This document shows, in pieces, positions 48,355-57,189 of a stretch of DNA of 64,000 nt. The position numbers and the translations under genes are program-made. This DNA is from DATFDN01 sp963762525. Its GTDB lineage: Bacteria > Pseudomonadota > Alphaproteobacteria > Acetobacterales > Acetobacteraceae. The stretch covers positions 620,001 through 684,000 of the forward strand of contig CAVXKT010000003.1 in NCBI GenBank assembly GCA_963762525.1, in the 5' to 3' direction. Each line of letters starts with the position of its first letter. Within the stretch, counting starts at the first letter, position 1. The notes beneath the pieces are model-generated. The model saw nothing but the letters and a program-made list of their open reading frames with translations, was not told the origin of the DNA and did not search any database.

Positions 48355-49596
48355 TCAGACCCCCATCAGCTCGCGCCACACTTTCCAGAAACCCCGGATG
48401 GCCGTCTCGCTAGCCCGGCTCTCCTGGCTCTCCACTGTCTTGCCGCCCATCTCCAGGATGCCGACCTGTTCGGCCGCCGCCGCCGCGCCGCGCTCGACGA
48501 AGCCGCCGATGCAGCCGTCTTCGAGTGACACGTAGCCGGCCGGTCCGGTGAGATTGAGCTGGCGCAGCCGGCTGCGGCGGAACTCGGCCGAGTCGTCTTC
48601 ATAGCCGAGATAGGTCCAGTGCAGATCGGTCTCGCCGGTGCCGCGCGGCAGCCATTGGCGAATCGCCAGCGAATTGCGGGTGCGCTGGAAAACGAAGTTC
48701 GGAAACACCGAGATGATTTGCTGCTGGATGCCGTCGCCGTGCTCGTCCTTGGCGTCCAGCATTCGCGGATCGGAGAGGCGCAGCTCGTCATCGACCGAGC
48801 GCATGCCCTGATACGCATTATCGGGCGCGTCGTCGGGGGCGAAGGTTTCCGAGGCGTGGCAGGCGCCATTGGGGCTGACCTTGACGCCGCCGCGCAGGCT
48901 GAGGCGGGTGATCTTGAAGGTGGCGAAAAAGACGTGCAGCAGGCTGGCATGGTAGGTGTCGCGCACGTTTTCGGAATAGAGCTTCCAGTTGTTCGGCAGC
49001 ACTTCGGTGAACCGGCCGATGATCTCCAGCTTGCGGCTGGTGACGAGGCGAAGGCTCGCCAGGATTTCGGGGCCGAGAAAGCTCTCGATGTCGGGTGTCG
49101 CGTCCGACATTGTCGCGAACACGAGGCCATTCAGGACGGTGGTGCGCAGCTTGCGCGGCCCGTGCGCCTCCATCCGGAAGTCCGGGTCCATGCCGCCCTT
49201 GCCGTTGACGCCGCGCTGGAAGGCGACCGAGCGCAGATTGCCGCAAAGGTCATAGCGCCAGGAATGATAGACGCAGGTGAAGTCCTTCGCCCCCTTGCCG
49301 GCGTCGTCGAGGCAGATCAGCGAGCCGCGATGGGCGCAGCGGTTCTCGAAAGCGGCGATCTCACCGCTTTCGGTGCGCGCGACCACGACCGGCATGGCGC
49401 CGACGAAACTGGTGCGCCAGTCGCCCGGCTCGGCGATCTCCGACGCGAGGCAAAGATAATTCCATACCGGCCCCTGGAACACGCGCGCCTGCTCGGCGGC
49501 GAGAATGGCCGGATCCTGGTACGCCCAAAAGGGAATGCGGGTGAGCCCGTCCGGCCAATGCCGGGCGGTTTCGACACCAAGCGACATATCGGGCAT
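48355..49596 (-). CDS. Rieske ring-hydroxylating oxygenase, alpha subunit
   Basis: A 413-residue terminal oxygenase from the ATG at 49596 (MPDMSLGVETARHWPDGLTR), with GGGAGGG a little upstream. The Rieske cluster is bound by ENRCAHRGSLICL and TCVYHSWRYDLCG (Cys-x-His then Cys-x2-His). The mononuclear iron site is NWKLYSENVRDTYHASLLH, with Asp before the first His and His-x4-His. Sequence type is nearest anthranilate/salicylate-type (group I-II) oxygenases. It hydroxylates an aromatic ring with electrons from a ferredoxin. No ferredoxin or reductase is adjacent; the pair at 23.4-25.1 kb could serve it (inference). Confidence 0.92.
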   Translation of the reverse strand: MPDMSLGVETARHWPDGLTRIPFWAYQDPAILAAEQARVFQGPVWNYLCLASEIAEPGDWRTSFVGAMPVVVARTESGEIAAFENRCAHRGSLICLDDAGKGAKDFTCVYHSWRYDLCGNLRSVAFQRGVNGKGGMDPDFRMEAHGPRKLRTTVLNGLVFATMSDATPDIESFLGPEILASLRLVTSRKLEIIGRFTEVLPNNWKLYSENVRDTYHASLLHVFFATFKITRLSLRGGVKVSPNGACHASETFAPDDAPDNAYQGMRSVDDELRLSDPRMLDAKDEHGDGIQQQIISVFPNFVFQRTRNSLAIRQWLPRGTGETDLHWTYLGYEDDSAEFRRSRLRQLNLTGPAGYVSLEDGCIGGFVERGAAAAAEQVGILEMGGKTVESQESRASETAIRGFWKVWRELMGV

Positions 49597-49650
49597 GAGT
49601 GTAGTCCCTCCCGGTCGCAGTTTCCGCATACGCCCGGCCGGACTGCAAGG

Positions 49651-49771
49651 CCCTCACCCGCCCGCGCTACGCGCGGGCTATCTCTCCGCCAGCGGGAGAG
49701 GTGACGGTTGCGCGCGGTTCCACCTCGCCCCGTGAGCGGGAGAGGTCCCCCGCGAAACGGGCGGCTGAGGG
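49651..49771. repeat. Palindromic element with inverted CCCTCA(C/G)CCGCCCG ends
   Basis: The left end CCCTCACCCGCCCG (49651-49664) and right end CGGGCGGCTGAGGG (49758-49771) are inverted copies with one mismatch. Inside lie further hairpins (CGCGCTACGCGCGGG and CTCGCCCCGTGAGCGGGAG). The whole ~120 bp fills the gap between the oxygenase and the acyl-CoA synthetase, and has the form of a non-autonomous MITE/BIME-like repeat. Confidence 0.65.
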
Positions 49772-49812
49772 TGCGATCCGCCGGGCATCTCGTGCTGGCC
49801 GTGTGATCCGCG

Positions 49813-51912
49813 CTACCCCACCTCCACCACGGCATCCACGGCGAATGCGCCTTCGCCCTCGGGCATCGCCAGCACGGGGTTGAGGTCCACCGACCGGAGC
49901 GCCGGCCCGGCGGCGGCTGCGAAGACCGAAAGGCGCGCCAGCATCTCGGCGAGAGCGCCCACATCGGCGGGCTTGCGTCCGCGCGCGCCCAAGAGCAGCG
50001 GCGCGCCCCTGATCGAGCGGATCATTTGCTCGGCCACATCCGCCCCGAACGGGCAGCGGCGGAACACTACGTCCTTCATCACTTCGACGAAGATGCCGCC
50101 GAGGCCGAACATCGCCATCGGGCCGAATACCGGGTCGCGGTGGATGCCCAGGATGCACTCGACGCCGCCATTGAGCTGCTTGGCGACCAGCACGCCCTCG
50201 ATCCTCGCCTCCGGTACCGCCGCTTGCGCGCGCTTCATCAGGGTCGCGAATCCGGCACGCACCGCCGCCGGATCGGCCACGTCGAGCAGCACCCCGCCGA
50301 TCTCCGATTTGTGCAGGACGTCAGGCGAGAGGATTTTCATCACCACCGGAAAGCCGAAGCGCTCGGCCGCCGCAACCGCTTCATCGTGGCTCGCACAGGC
50401 CGCCTCTGGCGCGGACGCGATGCCCGCCGCACTTAGCAGGCGCTTTGCCTCGACCTCGCTCGGCGTGGCGGCGGGCAGGGCAGGGGAGGAGACCCGGGGC
50501 GGCGGTCGCAGCGCGGGCGCGGCGAAAGCCTCGCCGAAGCGGCCCATGGCGGCGATCGCGTGCACCGCGCGGGTCGGGTCCTCGTGACAGATCCAGCCAT
50601 CCGCTTCCAGGCGGCGGATATCCTCGTCGGGCGCGATCACCGACAGCACGTAGAGCCGGTCGGGATGCGCCGCGCGCACGCCGTTCAGCTTCTCCAGCAT
50701 CGCCGGCCAGCGTGCGGTGGCGGCGACCATGGTGAAGAAGCCAAGGATGGAGGTGTAGCCGCCGTCGCGGACCAGCGCCTCCATGAACGGAGTGAGGAGG
50801 CTCAGGTCGTTGCCTACCTGGGCCGTAGCATCAACCGGATTGCGCGGCGCACAGAAGGAGACGAGCTCCTTCAGCCGCGCCTGCGCTTCAGCCGGCATCT
50901 CGGGCATCGCCAGGCCCATCTGCTCGGCCGCGTCACTCACCAGCACGCCGGCGCCACCCGAGAGCGTGATCATGCCGAGCGTGTTGCGCACGGGGTAGAT
51001 GCGCCGGGTCGCGGTCTGCGCAATGTCGAGCATCTCCTCGCTGGTGCGCGCGCGCACGACGCCGAATTCCGCCATCACCGCCTCCGTCACCGCATCATCG
51101 CCGGCGATCGAAGCGGTGTGGCTGCGCGCCGCCCGGGTGCCGAGCGCGCTGCGCCCGACCTTCATCATCACGATCGGCTTGCGCGCGGCGCGCGCGATCT
51201 CGAAGGCGGCGATCAGGCCGGGCGCCTCGCGGATGCCCTCGGCATAGACGGCAATCACGTCCACTTCCGGGTTCTCGGCCAGCCAGCCGATGCACTCGCC
51301 CACCGTCACGTCGGCCTCATTGCCGGTCATGATGCAGACCGAAGCGCCGATGCCGCGGTTGCGGGCGATGGAGTAAAGATGCGTGCCGTAGGCGCCGGAC
51401 TGCGAGGCGATGCCGATCCGCCCCGGCAACGGCCAACCGCTGTCGAACGAGGAGGAGAAGGTTGCGTAGTATCCGGTGCGGCCGTCGAACACGCCGAGAC
51501 AGTTCGGACCCAAGATGCGCATCGCGTTCGCGCGCGCGGCATCGACCATCCGCGACTGCGCCGCCTCGCCCGCCGCGTCGACCTCGGCGAAGCCGGCGGT
51601 GAACACGAGCGCGGCCTTGGTGCCGCGCCGACCGAGTTCCTCAACCGCTTGGACCGCGATCGCGGCGGGCACGGCGACGATCGCGACATCCGGCGTCTCC
51701 GGCAGATCGGATACCGACTTGTAAGCGCGCAATCCCTGCACCTCCGCCCGGTTGGGATTGACCGGGTAGATGGCGCCCTTGAACCCGGCCGCCTTCATGT
51801 AGGCGATCGGCCGGCCGCCGATGCGCGTCGGGTCGTTGGAGGCGCCGAGCATGGCGATCGAGCGCGGCGCGAGCAGCGGCGTGAGGCCCGAAAAGCGGGT
51901 TTCGGTCGGCAT
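49813..51912 (-). CDS. ADP-forming acyl-CoA (acetate-CoA ligase-type) synthetase
   Basis: A 699-residue NDP-forming acyl-CoA synthetase. The CoA-binding domain begins LLAPRSIAMLGASNDPTRIG and IYPVNPNRAEVQG. Two succinyl-CoA-ligase-like domains follow, including RMVDAARANAMRILGPNCLG, the phospho-histidine site ARSHTASIAGDDAVTEAVM, and GMITLSGGAGVLVSDAAE. The ATP-grasp domain includes AERFGFPVVMKILSPDVLHK and GVECILGIHRDPVFGPMAMF. It interconverts an acyl-CoA and the free acid with ADP or GDP. In this setting it may process the acid made after ring cleavage (inference). The start is the ATG at 51912 (MPTETRFSGLTPLLAPRSIA); the frame runs further up into the WecA-type gene. Confidence 0.88.
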   Translation of the reverse strand: MPTETRFSGLTPLLAPRSIAMLGASNDPTRIGGRPIAYMKAAGFKGAIYPVNPNRAEVQGLRAYKSVSDLPETPDVAIVAVPAAIAVQAVEELGRRGTKAALVFTAGFAEVDAAGEAAQSRMVDAARANAMRILGPNCLGVFDGRTGYYATFSSSFDSGWPLPGRIGIASQSGAYGTHLYSIARNRGIGASVCIMTGNEADVTVGECIGWLAENPEVDVIAVYAEGIREAPGLIAAFEIARAARKPIVMMKVGRSALGTRAARSHTASIAGDDAVTEAVMAEFGVVRARTSEEMLDIAQTATRRIYPVRNTLGMITLSGGAGVLVSDAAEQMGLAMPEMPAEAQARLKELVSFCAPRNPVDATAQVGNDLSLLTPFMEALVRDGGYTSILGFFTMVAATARWPAMLEKLNGVRAAHPDRLYVLSVIAPDEDIRRLEADGWICHEDPTRAVHAIAAMGRFGEAFAAPALRPPPRVSSPALPAATPSEVEAKRLLSAAGIASAPEAACASHDEAVAAAERFGFPVVMKILSPDVLHKSEIGGVLLDVADPAAVRAGFATLMKRAQAAVPEARIEGVLVAKQLNGGVECILGIHRDPVFGPMAMFGLGGIFVEVMKDVVFRRCPFGADVAEQMIRSIRGAPLLLGARGRKPADVGALAEMLARLSVFAAAAGPALRSVDLNPVLAMPEGEGAFAVDAVVEVG

Positions 51913-52012
51913 GGTGCGTTTCCCCGGCAAGGCGGGGATGGTGGCGAGGCCGCACGCCGCACGCAACCCGTCGGGATCTCGACAAATCCGCCGGCGCGAG
52001 GCAAGCGACCGC

Positions 52013-53065
52013 ATGACCATCGGCGCGATCCTTCGTCACCTGGTATTTGCCGCCGGGCTTGCGTGCCTCTCCGCGCTGATCGTGCGAGGGATGATCAGCG
52101 CGCGGGTGATGGATCAGCCGAATTCGCGCAAATCGCACGAGCGGCCCATTCCGAAGGGCGGCGGCGTCGGCATCGTGGTCGCCTTCATGAGCGGACTATG
52201 GGCTCTGTACGTCTTCGCCGAATTCGCACGTCTCGCCCAACCCTACTTCCTCGGGGTGATCGCCGCCTCCTTCGCGATCGCCGTCGTGGCCTTTCTCGAC
52301 GACATGGCGGACTGGCCGTTTGCGGTGAAGCTCGCGGCGCAATTGCTGGCGGCGCTCGCCGCCGTCGGCACCGGCGTCTATGTCCGTGACTATCGAATTC
52401 CCGTGCTCGGAGCCTATTTCGTCGGCTGGTTCGGCGGTCCGGCGACGCTCGCCTGGATTCTGTTCGTCACCAACGCCATGAATTTCATCGACGGCCTGGA
52501 CGGGCTGGCCGGCGGCGTGGCGCTGATCGCCGCCTGCTTCCTCGCCGGCATCGCCGGCGCGCACGGCGCCTGGTTCGCCTACTTCGCAGCCTTATTGCTG
52601 GCGGCCGGGCTGCTCGGCTTTCTGCCGTTCAATTTTCCACGCGCGCGGATCTTCATGGGCGACGTGGGCAGCCAGTTCTGCGGCTTCGTGCTGGCGATGT
52701 TGGGCGTGATCGCCAGCCGCTTCGACGGCGTCGAGCTGCCGCTGCTTCTGATGCCGATGCTGCTGTCCGGAGTGCTGCTCGACGTGGCGTTCACCCTGGC
52801 GCGGCGCGCTTGGGCGGGCGAGCGCCTGACCCGCGCGCATCGCGGGCATCTCTATCAAATCGCGCATCGGGCCGGCGTGCCGGCGAGCCGGATCGCGCTG
52901 GCTCATTGGGGCTTTGCGATTTTCGGCGGCGGCTGCTGCCTGCTGTTCATCGCCGTGCCTTCGGCGTGGAAGCCCATGGTCCCGGCGATCACCTTGCTGC
53001 CGCAAGCGCCATGGATCGGCTACGTGCGCGCTCGATCGCGGGCGGCCGGGCTCACGCGATGGTGA
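52013..53065 (+). CDS. Undecaprenyl-phosphate N-acetylaminosugar-1-phosphate transferase (WecA/WbpL type)
   Basis: A 350-residue membrane enzyme with ~10 helices. PNSRKSHERPIPKGGGVG, VVAFLDDMADWPFAVKL, NAMNFIDGLDGLAGGVALI and the HIP-region RAHRGHLYQIAHR are hallmarks of the polyprenyl-phosphate aminosugar transferases (WecA/MraY superfamily). It starts O-antigen or capsule repeat units by loading sugar phosphate on the lipid carrier. HRGHLYQ places it closer to WbpL/TuaO-type enzymes than to MraY. The ATG at 52013 is used; the frame before it overlaps the acyl-CoA synthetase start on the other strand. Confidence 0.88.
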   Translation: MTIGAILRHLVFAAGLACLSALIVRGMISARVMDQPNSRKSHERPIPKGGGVGIVVAFMSGLWALYVFAEFARLAQPYFLGVIAASFAIAVVAFLDDMADWPFAVKLAAQLLAALAAVGTGVYVRDYRIPVLGAYFVGWFGGPATLAWILFVTNAMNFIDGLDGLAGGVALIAACFLAGIAGAHGAWFAYFAALLLAAGLLGFLPFNFPRARIFMGDVGSQFCGFVLAMLGVIASRFDGVELPLLLMPMLLSGVLLDVAFTLARRAWAGERLTRAHRGHLYQIAHRAGVPASRIALAHWGFAIFGGGCCLLFIAVPSAWKPMVPAITLLPQAPWIGYVRARSRAAGLTRW

Positions 53066-53069
53066 CGGG

Positions 53070-53483
53070 TCAGACGCCGCTTGTGGGCGCTGCCGCCTTG
53101 CGGCCGGGCGGCGGAGCCTCGGCCGGAATGCCGCCCTTGCGTGCGCTGCCCGCCGCCTCGGACATGATGGAGCGAAGATCGCGCAGAAACCCGGCGCCCT
53201 TCAGGGTGCGCTGGACCAGCACGCTCCGCCGGTCGAGCGGATCAACTTTGCGTCGGGCAAGGTCCAATTCGCCGAGCCGATCGAGCGCCCGGGTGATCGC
53301 CGGCTTGGAGACGTGCAATTCCGCCGCCAGGCCGCGGACGGTGTGCGCGCCGTCCTCCAGATAGCAGGTGAGGAAGACGCCAAGTTGGCGGGCCGAGAGG
53401 TCGGGCCCGTCGCGGCGCACCAGCGCCACGATCGTCTCACGCATGATCCCGATGAGCTGGTCGGGAGCGGGGCTGGCTGCCAT
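53070..53483 (-). CDS. MarR-family transcriptional regulator
   Basis: A 137-residue winged-helix regulator. The recognition-helix part is TVRGLAAELHVSKPAITRAL followed by GELDLARRKVDPLDRRSVLV, the DxRxx wing of MarR proteins. It usually acts as a dimer repressing nearby genes until a small phenolic or other ligand binds. The C-terminal 30 residues (RKGGIPAEAPPPGRKAAAP) are low-complexity. It faces the WecA-type gene end and has the aminopeptidase gene ~110 bases upstream on the same strand. Targets are unknown. Confidence 0.88.
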   Translation of the reverse strand: MAASPAPDQLIGIMRETIVALVRRDGPDLSARQLGVFLTCYLEDGAHTVRGLAAELHVSKPAITRALDRLGELDLARRKVDPLDRRSVLVQRTLKGAGFLRDLRSIMSEAAGSARKGGIPAEAPPPGRKAAAPTSGV

Positions 53484-53593
53484 GGTTAGTCCTCGCGCAG
53501 TTCAGGCCCGATGCCGGATGGAAATCATCCGCCGTTCGGCAATCTTCATTTACTCTTAAAAAGAGGTTTCGTTGCAGTCCCCTCGCGACAATG

Positions 53594-55004
53594 TTACCCG
53601 GCTGTTCCGGTCCGGTTCGGAATCGACAGCCGCTCCGTAACGGCTGCGAACAGCGCGCCGATCGCTTGTGCCTCCCCACCCTCGGGCCGCCCCGGCTCGG
53701 TCTGGTCGTTCCAAGCATAGAGGTCGAGATGCGCCCATGCTATTGCGCCCGGGACGAAGCGGCGCAGGAACAACGCCGCGATGATGGCGCCGGCGAACGG
53801 CTTGGCGGACACATTGTTGAGGTCCGCCGTCGCACCGCGCAGCCAGGGATCATAACCGTCCCACAGCGGCAGCCGCCATAGCGGGTCGTGGCACGAAGCG
53901 CCGGCGCGGAGGATCGTCTCCGCCCATGCGTCATGATTGCAAAAAAGCGCCGGCAGCTCCGGCCCCAGCGCCACTCGCGCCGCGCCCGTGAGCGTCGCGC
54001 AATCGACCAGCAACGCGGGCTGCTCCGCTGCCGCCTCGGCCAGCAGATCGCAGAGCACCAGCCGGCCCTCGGCGTCAGTATTGCCGACCTCGACCGTCAC
54101 GCCGGCGCGGGTGCGGATCACATCGAGCGGCCGCATGGCGTTGCCGGAGACGGAATTCTCCACGCAGCCGATGCGCACCGCCAGACGAAGCGGCAGGTCG
54201 GCCTCCATCACCATGCGGGCCAGCCCGAGGATGTTAGCCGCGCCCCCCATGTCCTTCTTCATGCGCAGCATCGCCGCCGACGGCTTGAGATCGTAGCCGC
54301 CGGTGTCGAAACACACGCCCTTGCCGCACAGCGACAGGAGCGGCGAGCCGGCGTGCGCGCGGCTTCCCGCCCAGCGGAAGCCGGCGACGCGCGGGGCGCG
54401 CGCCGAACCGCGTCCCGACGGCGGCGATCGCCGGATATTCGCGCTCGAGTTCCTCGCCCGCCGCGATGGTGGCGCCGGCGCCGAAACGTTCGCCGAGGGC
54501 GGCGGCAAAGTTCGCCAGCTCGGCCGGCCCGAGATCGTTGGCCGGCGTGTTGATGAGATCGCGCACCATCCAGGCGGCCCGCGCCCGCGACAGCGCACCC
54601 GCGTGCGCCGCCGGCGTCACCAGCCGCGCCGGCGCGCGGCCGGCGGCCTTGTACTCGCTGAAACGATAGGCTCCGAGGCAGAAGCCGAGGGTCGCGCCGG
54701 CAGGATCGAAATCGCCGGGTTCGAGCCGCCAGACGGAGTTTTCGGGCAGCCGCATGGCCAGCCCGCCAAAGGCGCGCGGCGAGCGGTCCTCGGCCAGGCC
54801 GAGCACCGCCCCGGCAACGCCGTCCGGCCCGGGAACCAAATGCAACTCTCCCGCTCCACCAGTGAACCCAGCATCGCGCAGGAAAGCCGATTGTGCCCGC
54901 GTCAGTGCCTCCATCAGCGCGGTAAGCCCGGTCGGCCGGATGGCGTAAAGCGGACGCGCGGGTTCGGTCTCGCCGGCGGCGCAGTCGAGCGGTTGGTCGG
55001 GCAT
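53594..55004 (-). CDS. Leucyl aminopeptidase family protein, M17 (one frameshift)
   Basis: About 470 residues. The N-terminal half (MPDQPLDCAAGETEPARPLY, WMVRDLINTPANDLGPAELA) is in one frame, and the catalytic half in another from GSARAPRVAGFRWAG on. It continues with LCGKGVCFDTGGYDLKPSAAM and MKKDMGGAANILGLARM, the NTDAEGRLVLCDLL metal motif, and VDCATLTGAARVALG. Metal ligands K, D, D and E of the M17 family are visible. The change near 54415 is cured by removing one base (GGGACGCGGTTC). It removes N-terminal amino acids from peptides. It is a PepB-like member (shorter N-terminal domain). Confidence 0.88.
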
Positions 55005-55074
55005 TGCAGGGTTCCTCAGTCTCTGGCGGCCGGCTCGGCCGATGATCCGGGCACGCCGACGCTCATGCGCCCGG

Positions 55075-55230
55075 CCGGGAACCTTCGCCACTCGTAAAGT
55101 GCGTCCGGCTCCCCGCTCCTCGTTCCGGCTTCCATCGGTCTCCTTTGCGCGATGGAAGCCGCTTGCGACGTAGAATCGGATTGCTGTCGTGTTTTTCTTG
55201 AAGACCCGAGCTTCCGCTCGACCATGGAAC
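55075..55230 (-). pseudogene. GNAT acetyltransferase C-terminal remnant
   Basis: The minus strand reads RVFKKNTTAIRFYVASGFHR, AKETDGSRNEE and, after a one-base shift, EPDALYEWRRFP. This is the typical last third of a GNAT-fold acetyltransferase (N-x2-A-x2-FY-x3-GF and the closing DALYEWRR). No N-terminal half or acetyl-CoA loop (R/Q-x2-G-x-G/A) is found upstream, where htpG ends at 55258. It is therefore a truncated relic. The boundaries are approximate. Confidence 0.65.
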
Positions 55231-55257
55231 GCCGCTACGCCTGCCGGAGGCGAGGGG

Positions 55258-57084
55258 CTACCCCAAGCTCCCCGCCAGCAGCGCCGTGACCCGGCGCGCG
55301 AAGCCGGCCGGATCGCGGGGCGGTTCGCCCTCCTGGACGCGCGCGAGGTCGAGCAGGGTGCCCGCGGCCTCACCGATCAGGTCCTTGTCGTCCAGCCGCC
55401 GGCTAAGGGCTTCGATCACCCCGTGCCGCGGATTGACTTCAAGAACCGGCCGCCCGGGCGGCCCGGCACGGCCGGACCGGCGCAGCAGGCGCTGCATCTG
55501 CAAATCCGGCCCCTTGTCGGCCGCCGACAGCATCACGGCGCTCTCGGCGAGCCGCGCCGTCGCCCGCACGTCGGAGACGTGCTCGACCAGCGCCGCCTTC
55601 ATGGCCGCGGTCAGCGGCGAGATGTCGGGCAGGTCGGCCCCCTTCTCGAACTCGGCCGCCGAACGGGTCAGGCTGCGCAACGGCTTGCCCTCGTACGTGC
55701 CCAGCCGGTCCGGCCAAAAAACGTCGATCGAATCAGCCATCAGCAGCACCTCGATTCCGCGTGCGCGCGGACCCTCAAGCTGCGCGGAGGCGCCAAGCGC
55801 CTCGGCATCGTCGCCGGCGAGATAGTAAATCGCCTCTTGCCCCGGCTGCATCCGGGCGACGTAATCAGCAAGGGAGGTCCAACCCGCTTGCGCCGAGGAG
55901 CGAAAACGCAAGAGCGCCGCGACCTCGGTGCGGCTCTCGGGATCGTCGTACACGCCCTCCTTCATCACGGCGCCGAACAGCTCCCAGAACTTGGCGTAGT
56001 TCCCGCCGTCCTTGGCGCGGGTCTTCAGCTCCGACAGCACCCGCCCGACCAGCGCCTTGCGGATGCGCGCGAGTACCGGAGTGGTTTGCAGCATCTCGCG
56101 CGAGACGTTGAGCGGCAGGTCTTCGGTGTCCACCACGCCCTCGACGAAGCGCAGCCACGGCGGCAGCAGTTCGGCATGGTCGGTGATGAACATCCGCCGG
56201 ACATGCAGCCGCACGCGGGATTCGCGCTCGCGCTCCAGGAAATCGAACGGCCGCGCACCGGGGATGAACAGCAGCGCGAAAAACTCGAGCATCCCCTCGG
56301 CGCGCCAGTGCAGCGTCGCCCAGGGCGAGTTGAAGATATGCCCGAGATGGCGGTAAAATTCAGTGTAGGATGGCTCGGACAGATCGCCGCGCGGCTTGCG
56401 CCACAGCGCGGTCCCTTCATTGGCCGGCAAATCCTTACCGTCGCGGGCGAGCGTGATCGGCACGGTGACGTGGTCGGCCCAGCGACGGACCACCGCTTCC
56501 AGCCGCGTCGGGTCCAGATATTCCTCGGCGTCGGCGCGAAAATGCAACAGCACGTCGGTGCCGGCGCGGTTGCGCTTGGCCGGCGCCACGGTAAAGGCGC
56601 CGCTGCCGTCGGAGGCCCAGGTGAAGGCGTCCTCGGCGCCGGCCTTGCGCGAAGTGACCTCGACCCGCTCGGCCACCATGAAAGCGGAGTAGAAGCCGAC
56701 GCCGAACTGCCCGATCAAGCCCGGCCGATCCTCGGGCCTGGCATCGGCGAGCTTCTCGCCCACCTCCCTGGTCCCGGAGCGGGCGATGGTCCCCAGATCG
56801 TCGATCAGCTCCTGGCGGGTCATGCCGATGCCGTCGTCGGCGATCAGCAGGGTGCGCGCGCCCTTGTCGGGGACGAGGCGAATCCTGGCGTCGGCGGGCG
56901 GGGCGATTGCCGGCTCGGTCAGCGCTTCGAAGCGGCGGCGGTCCATCGCATCGGCGGCGTTGGCGACCAGCTCGCGCAGAAAAATCTCGCGATCGGAATA
57001 GAGCGAGTGCACGACCAGATCGAGCAGACGCCCGACCTCGGCGCCAAAGTTAAGGGTCTCGGTGGTGTTCTGCGCGCCGTCCAT
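55258..57084 (-). CDS. htpG: Molecular chaperone HtpG (Hsp90)
   Basis: A 608-residue Hsp90 from the ATG at 57084, which GGAGG precedes at the right spacing (a GTG two codons up at 57090 is possible). The GHKL ATPase has LVANAADAMDRRR, LIADDGIGMTRQELIDDLG, TIARSGTREV and GQFGVGFYSAFMVAERVEV. The middle domain has VRRMFITDHAELLPPWLRFV, EGVVDTEDLPLNVSREMLQ. The C-terminal dimer domain ends DPAGFARRVTALLAGSLG. A slightly shorter C-terminal domain than in E. coli is usual for alphaproteobacteria. It remodels client proteins under heat stress. Confidence 0.95.
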   Translation of the reverse strand: MDGAQNTTETLNFGAEVGRLLDLVVHSLYSDREIFLRELVANAADAMDRRRFEALTEPAIAPPADARIRLVPDKGARTLLIADDGIGMTRQELIDDLGTIARSGTREVGEKLADARPEDRPGLIGQFGVGFYSAFMVAERVEVTSRKAGAEDAFTWASDGSGAFTVAPAKRNRAGTDVLLHFRADAEEYLDPTRLEAVVRRWADHVTVPITLARDGKDLPANEGTALWRKPRGDLSEPSYTEFYRHLGHIFNSPWATLHWRAEGMLEFFALLFIPGARPFDFLERERESRVRLHVRRMFITDHAELLPPWLRFVEGVVDTEDLPLNVSREMLQTTPVLARIRKALVGRVLSELKTRAKDGGNYAKFWELFGAVMKEGVYDDPESRTEVAALLRFRSSAQAGWTSLADYVARMQPGQEAIYYLAGDDAEALGASAQLEGPRARGIEVLLMADSIDVFWPDRLGTYEGKPLRSLTRSAAEFEKGADLPDISPLTAAMKAALVEHVSDVRATARLAESAVMLSAADKGPDLQMQRLLRRSGRAGPPGRPVLEVNPRHGVIEALSRRLDDKDLIGEAAGTLLDLARVQEGEPPRDPAGFARRVTALLAGSLG

Positions 57085-57189
57085 GCTCACTCCTCCGTGC
57101 GCCCGGCGATATGCGCGCGGGAGCGGCGGGATTTAACACGGCGGTTCCGTCCAGGCGTCGGGAAGTGCGTAAATGGGGCGGTCAATTCC

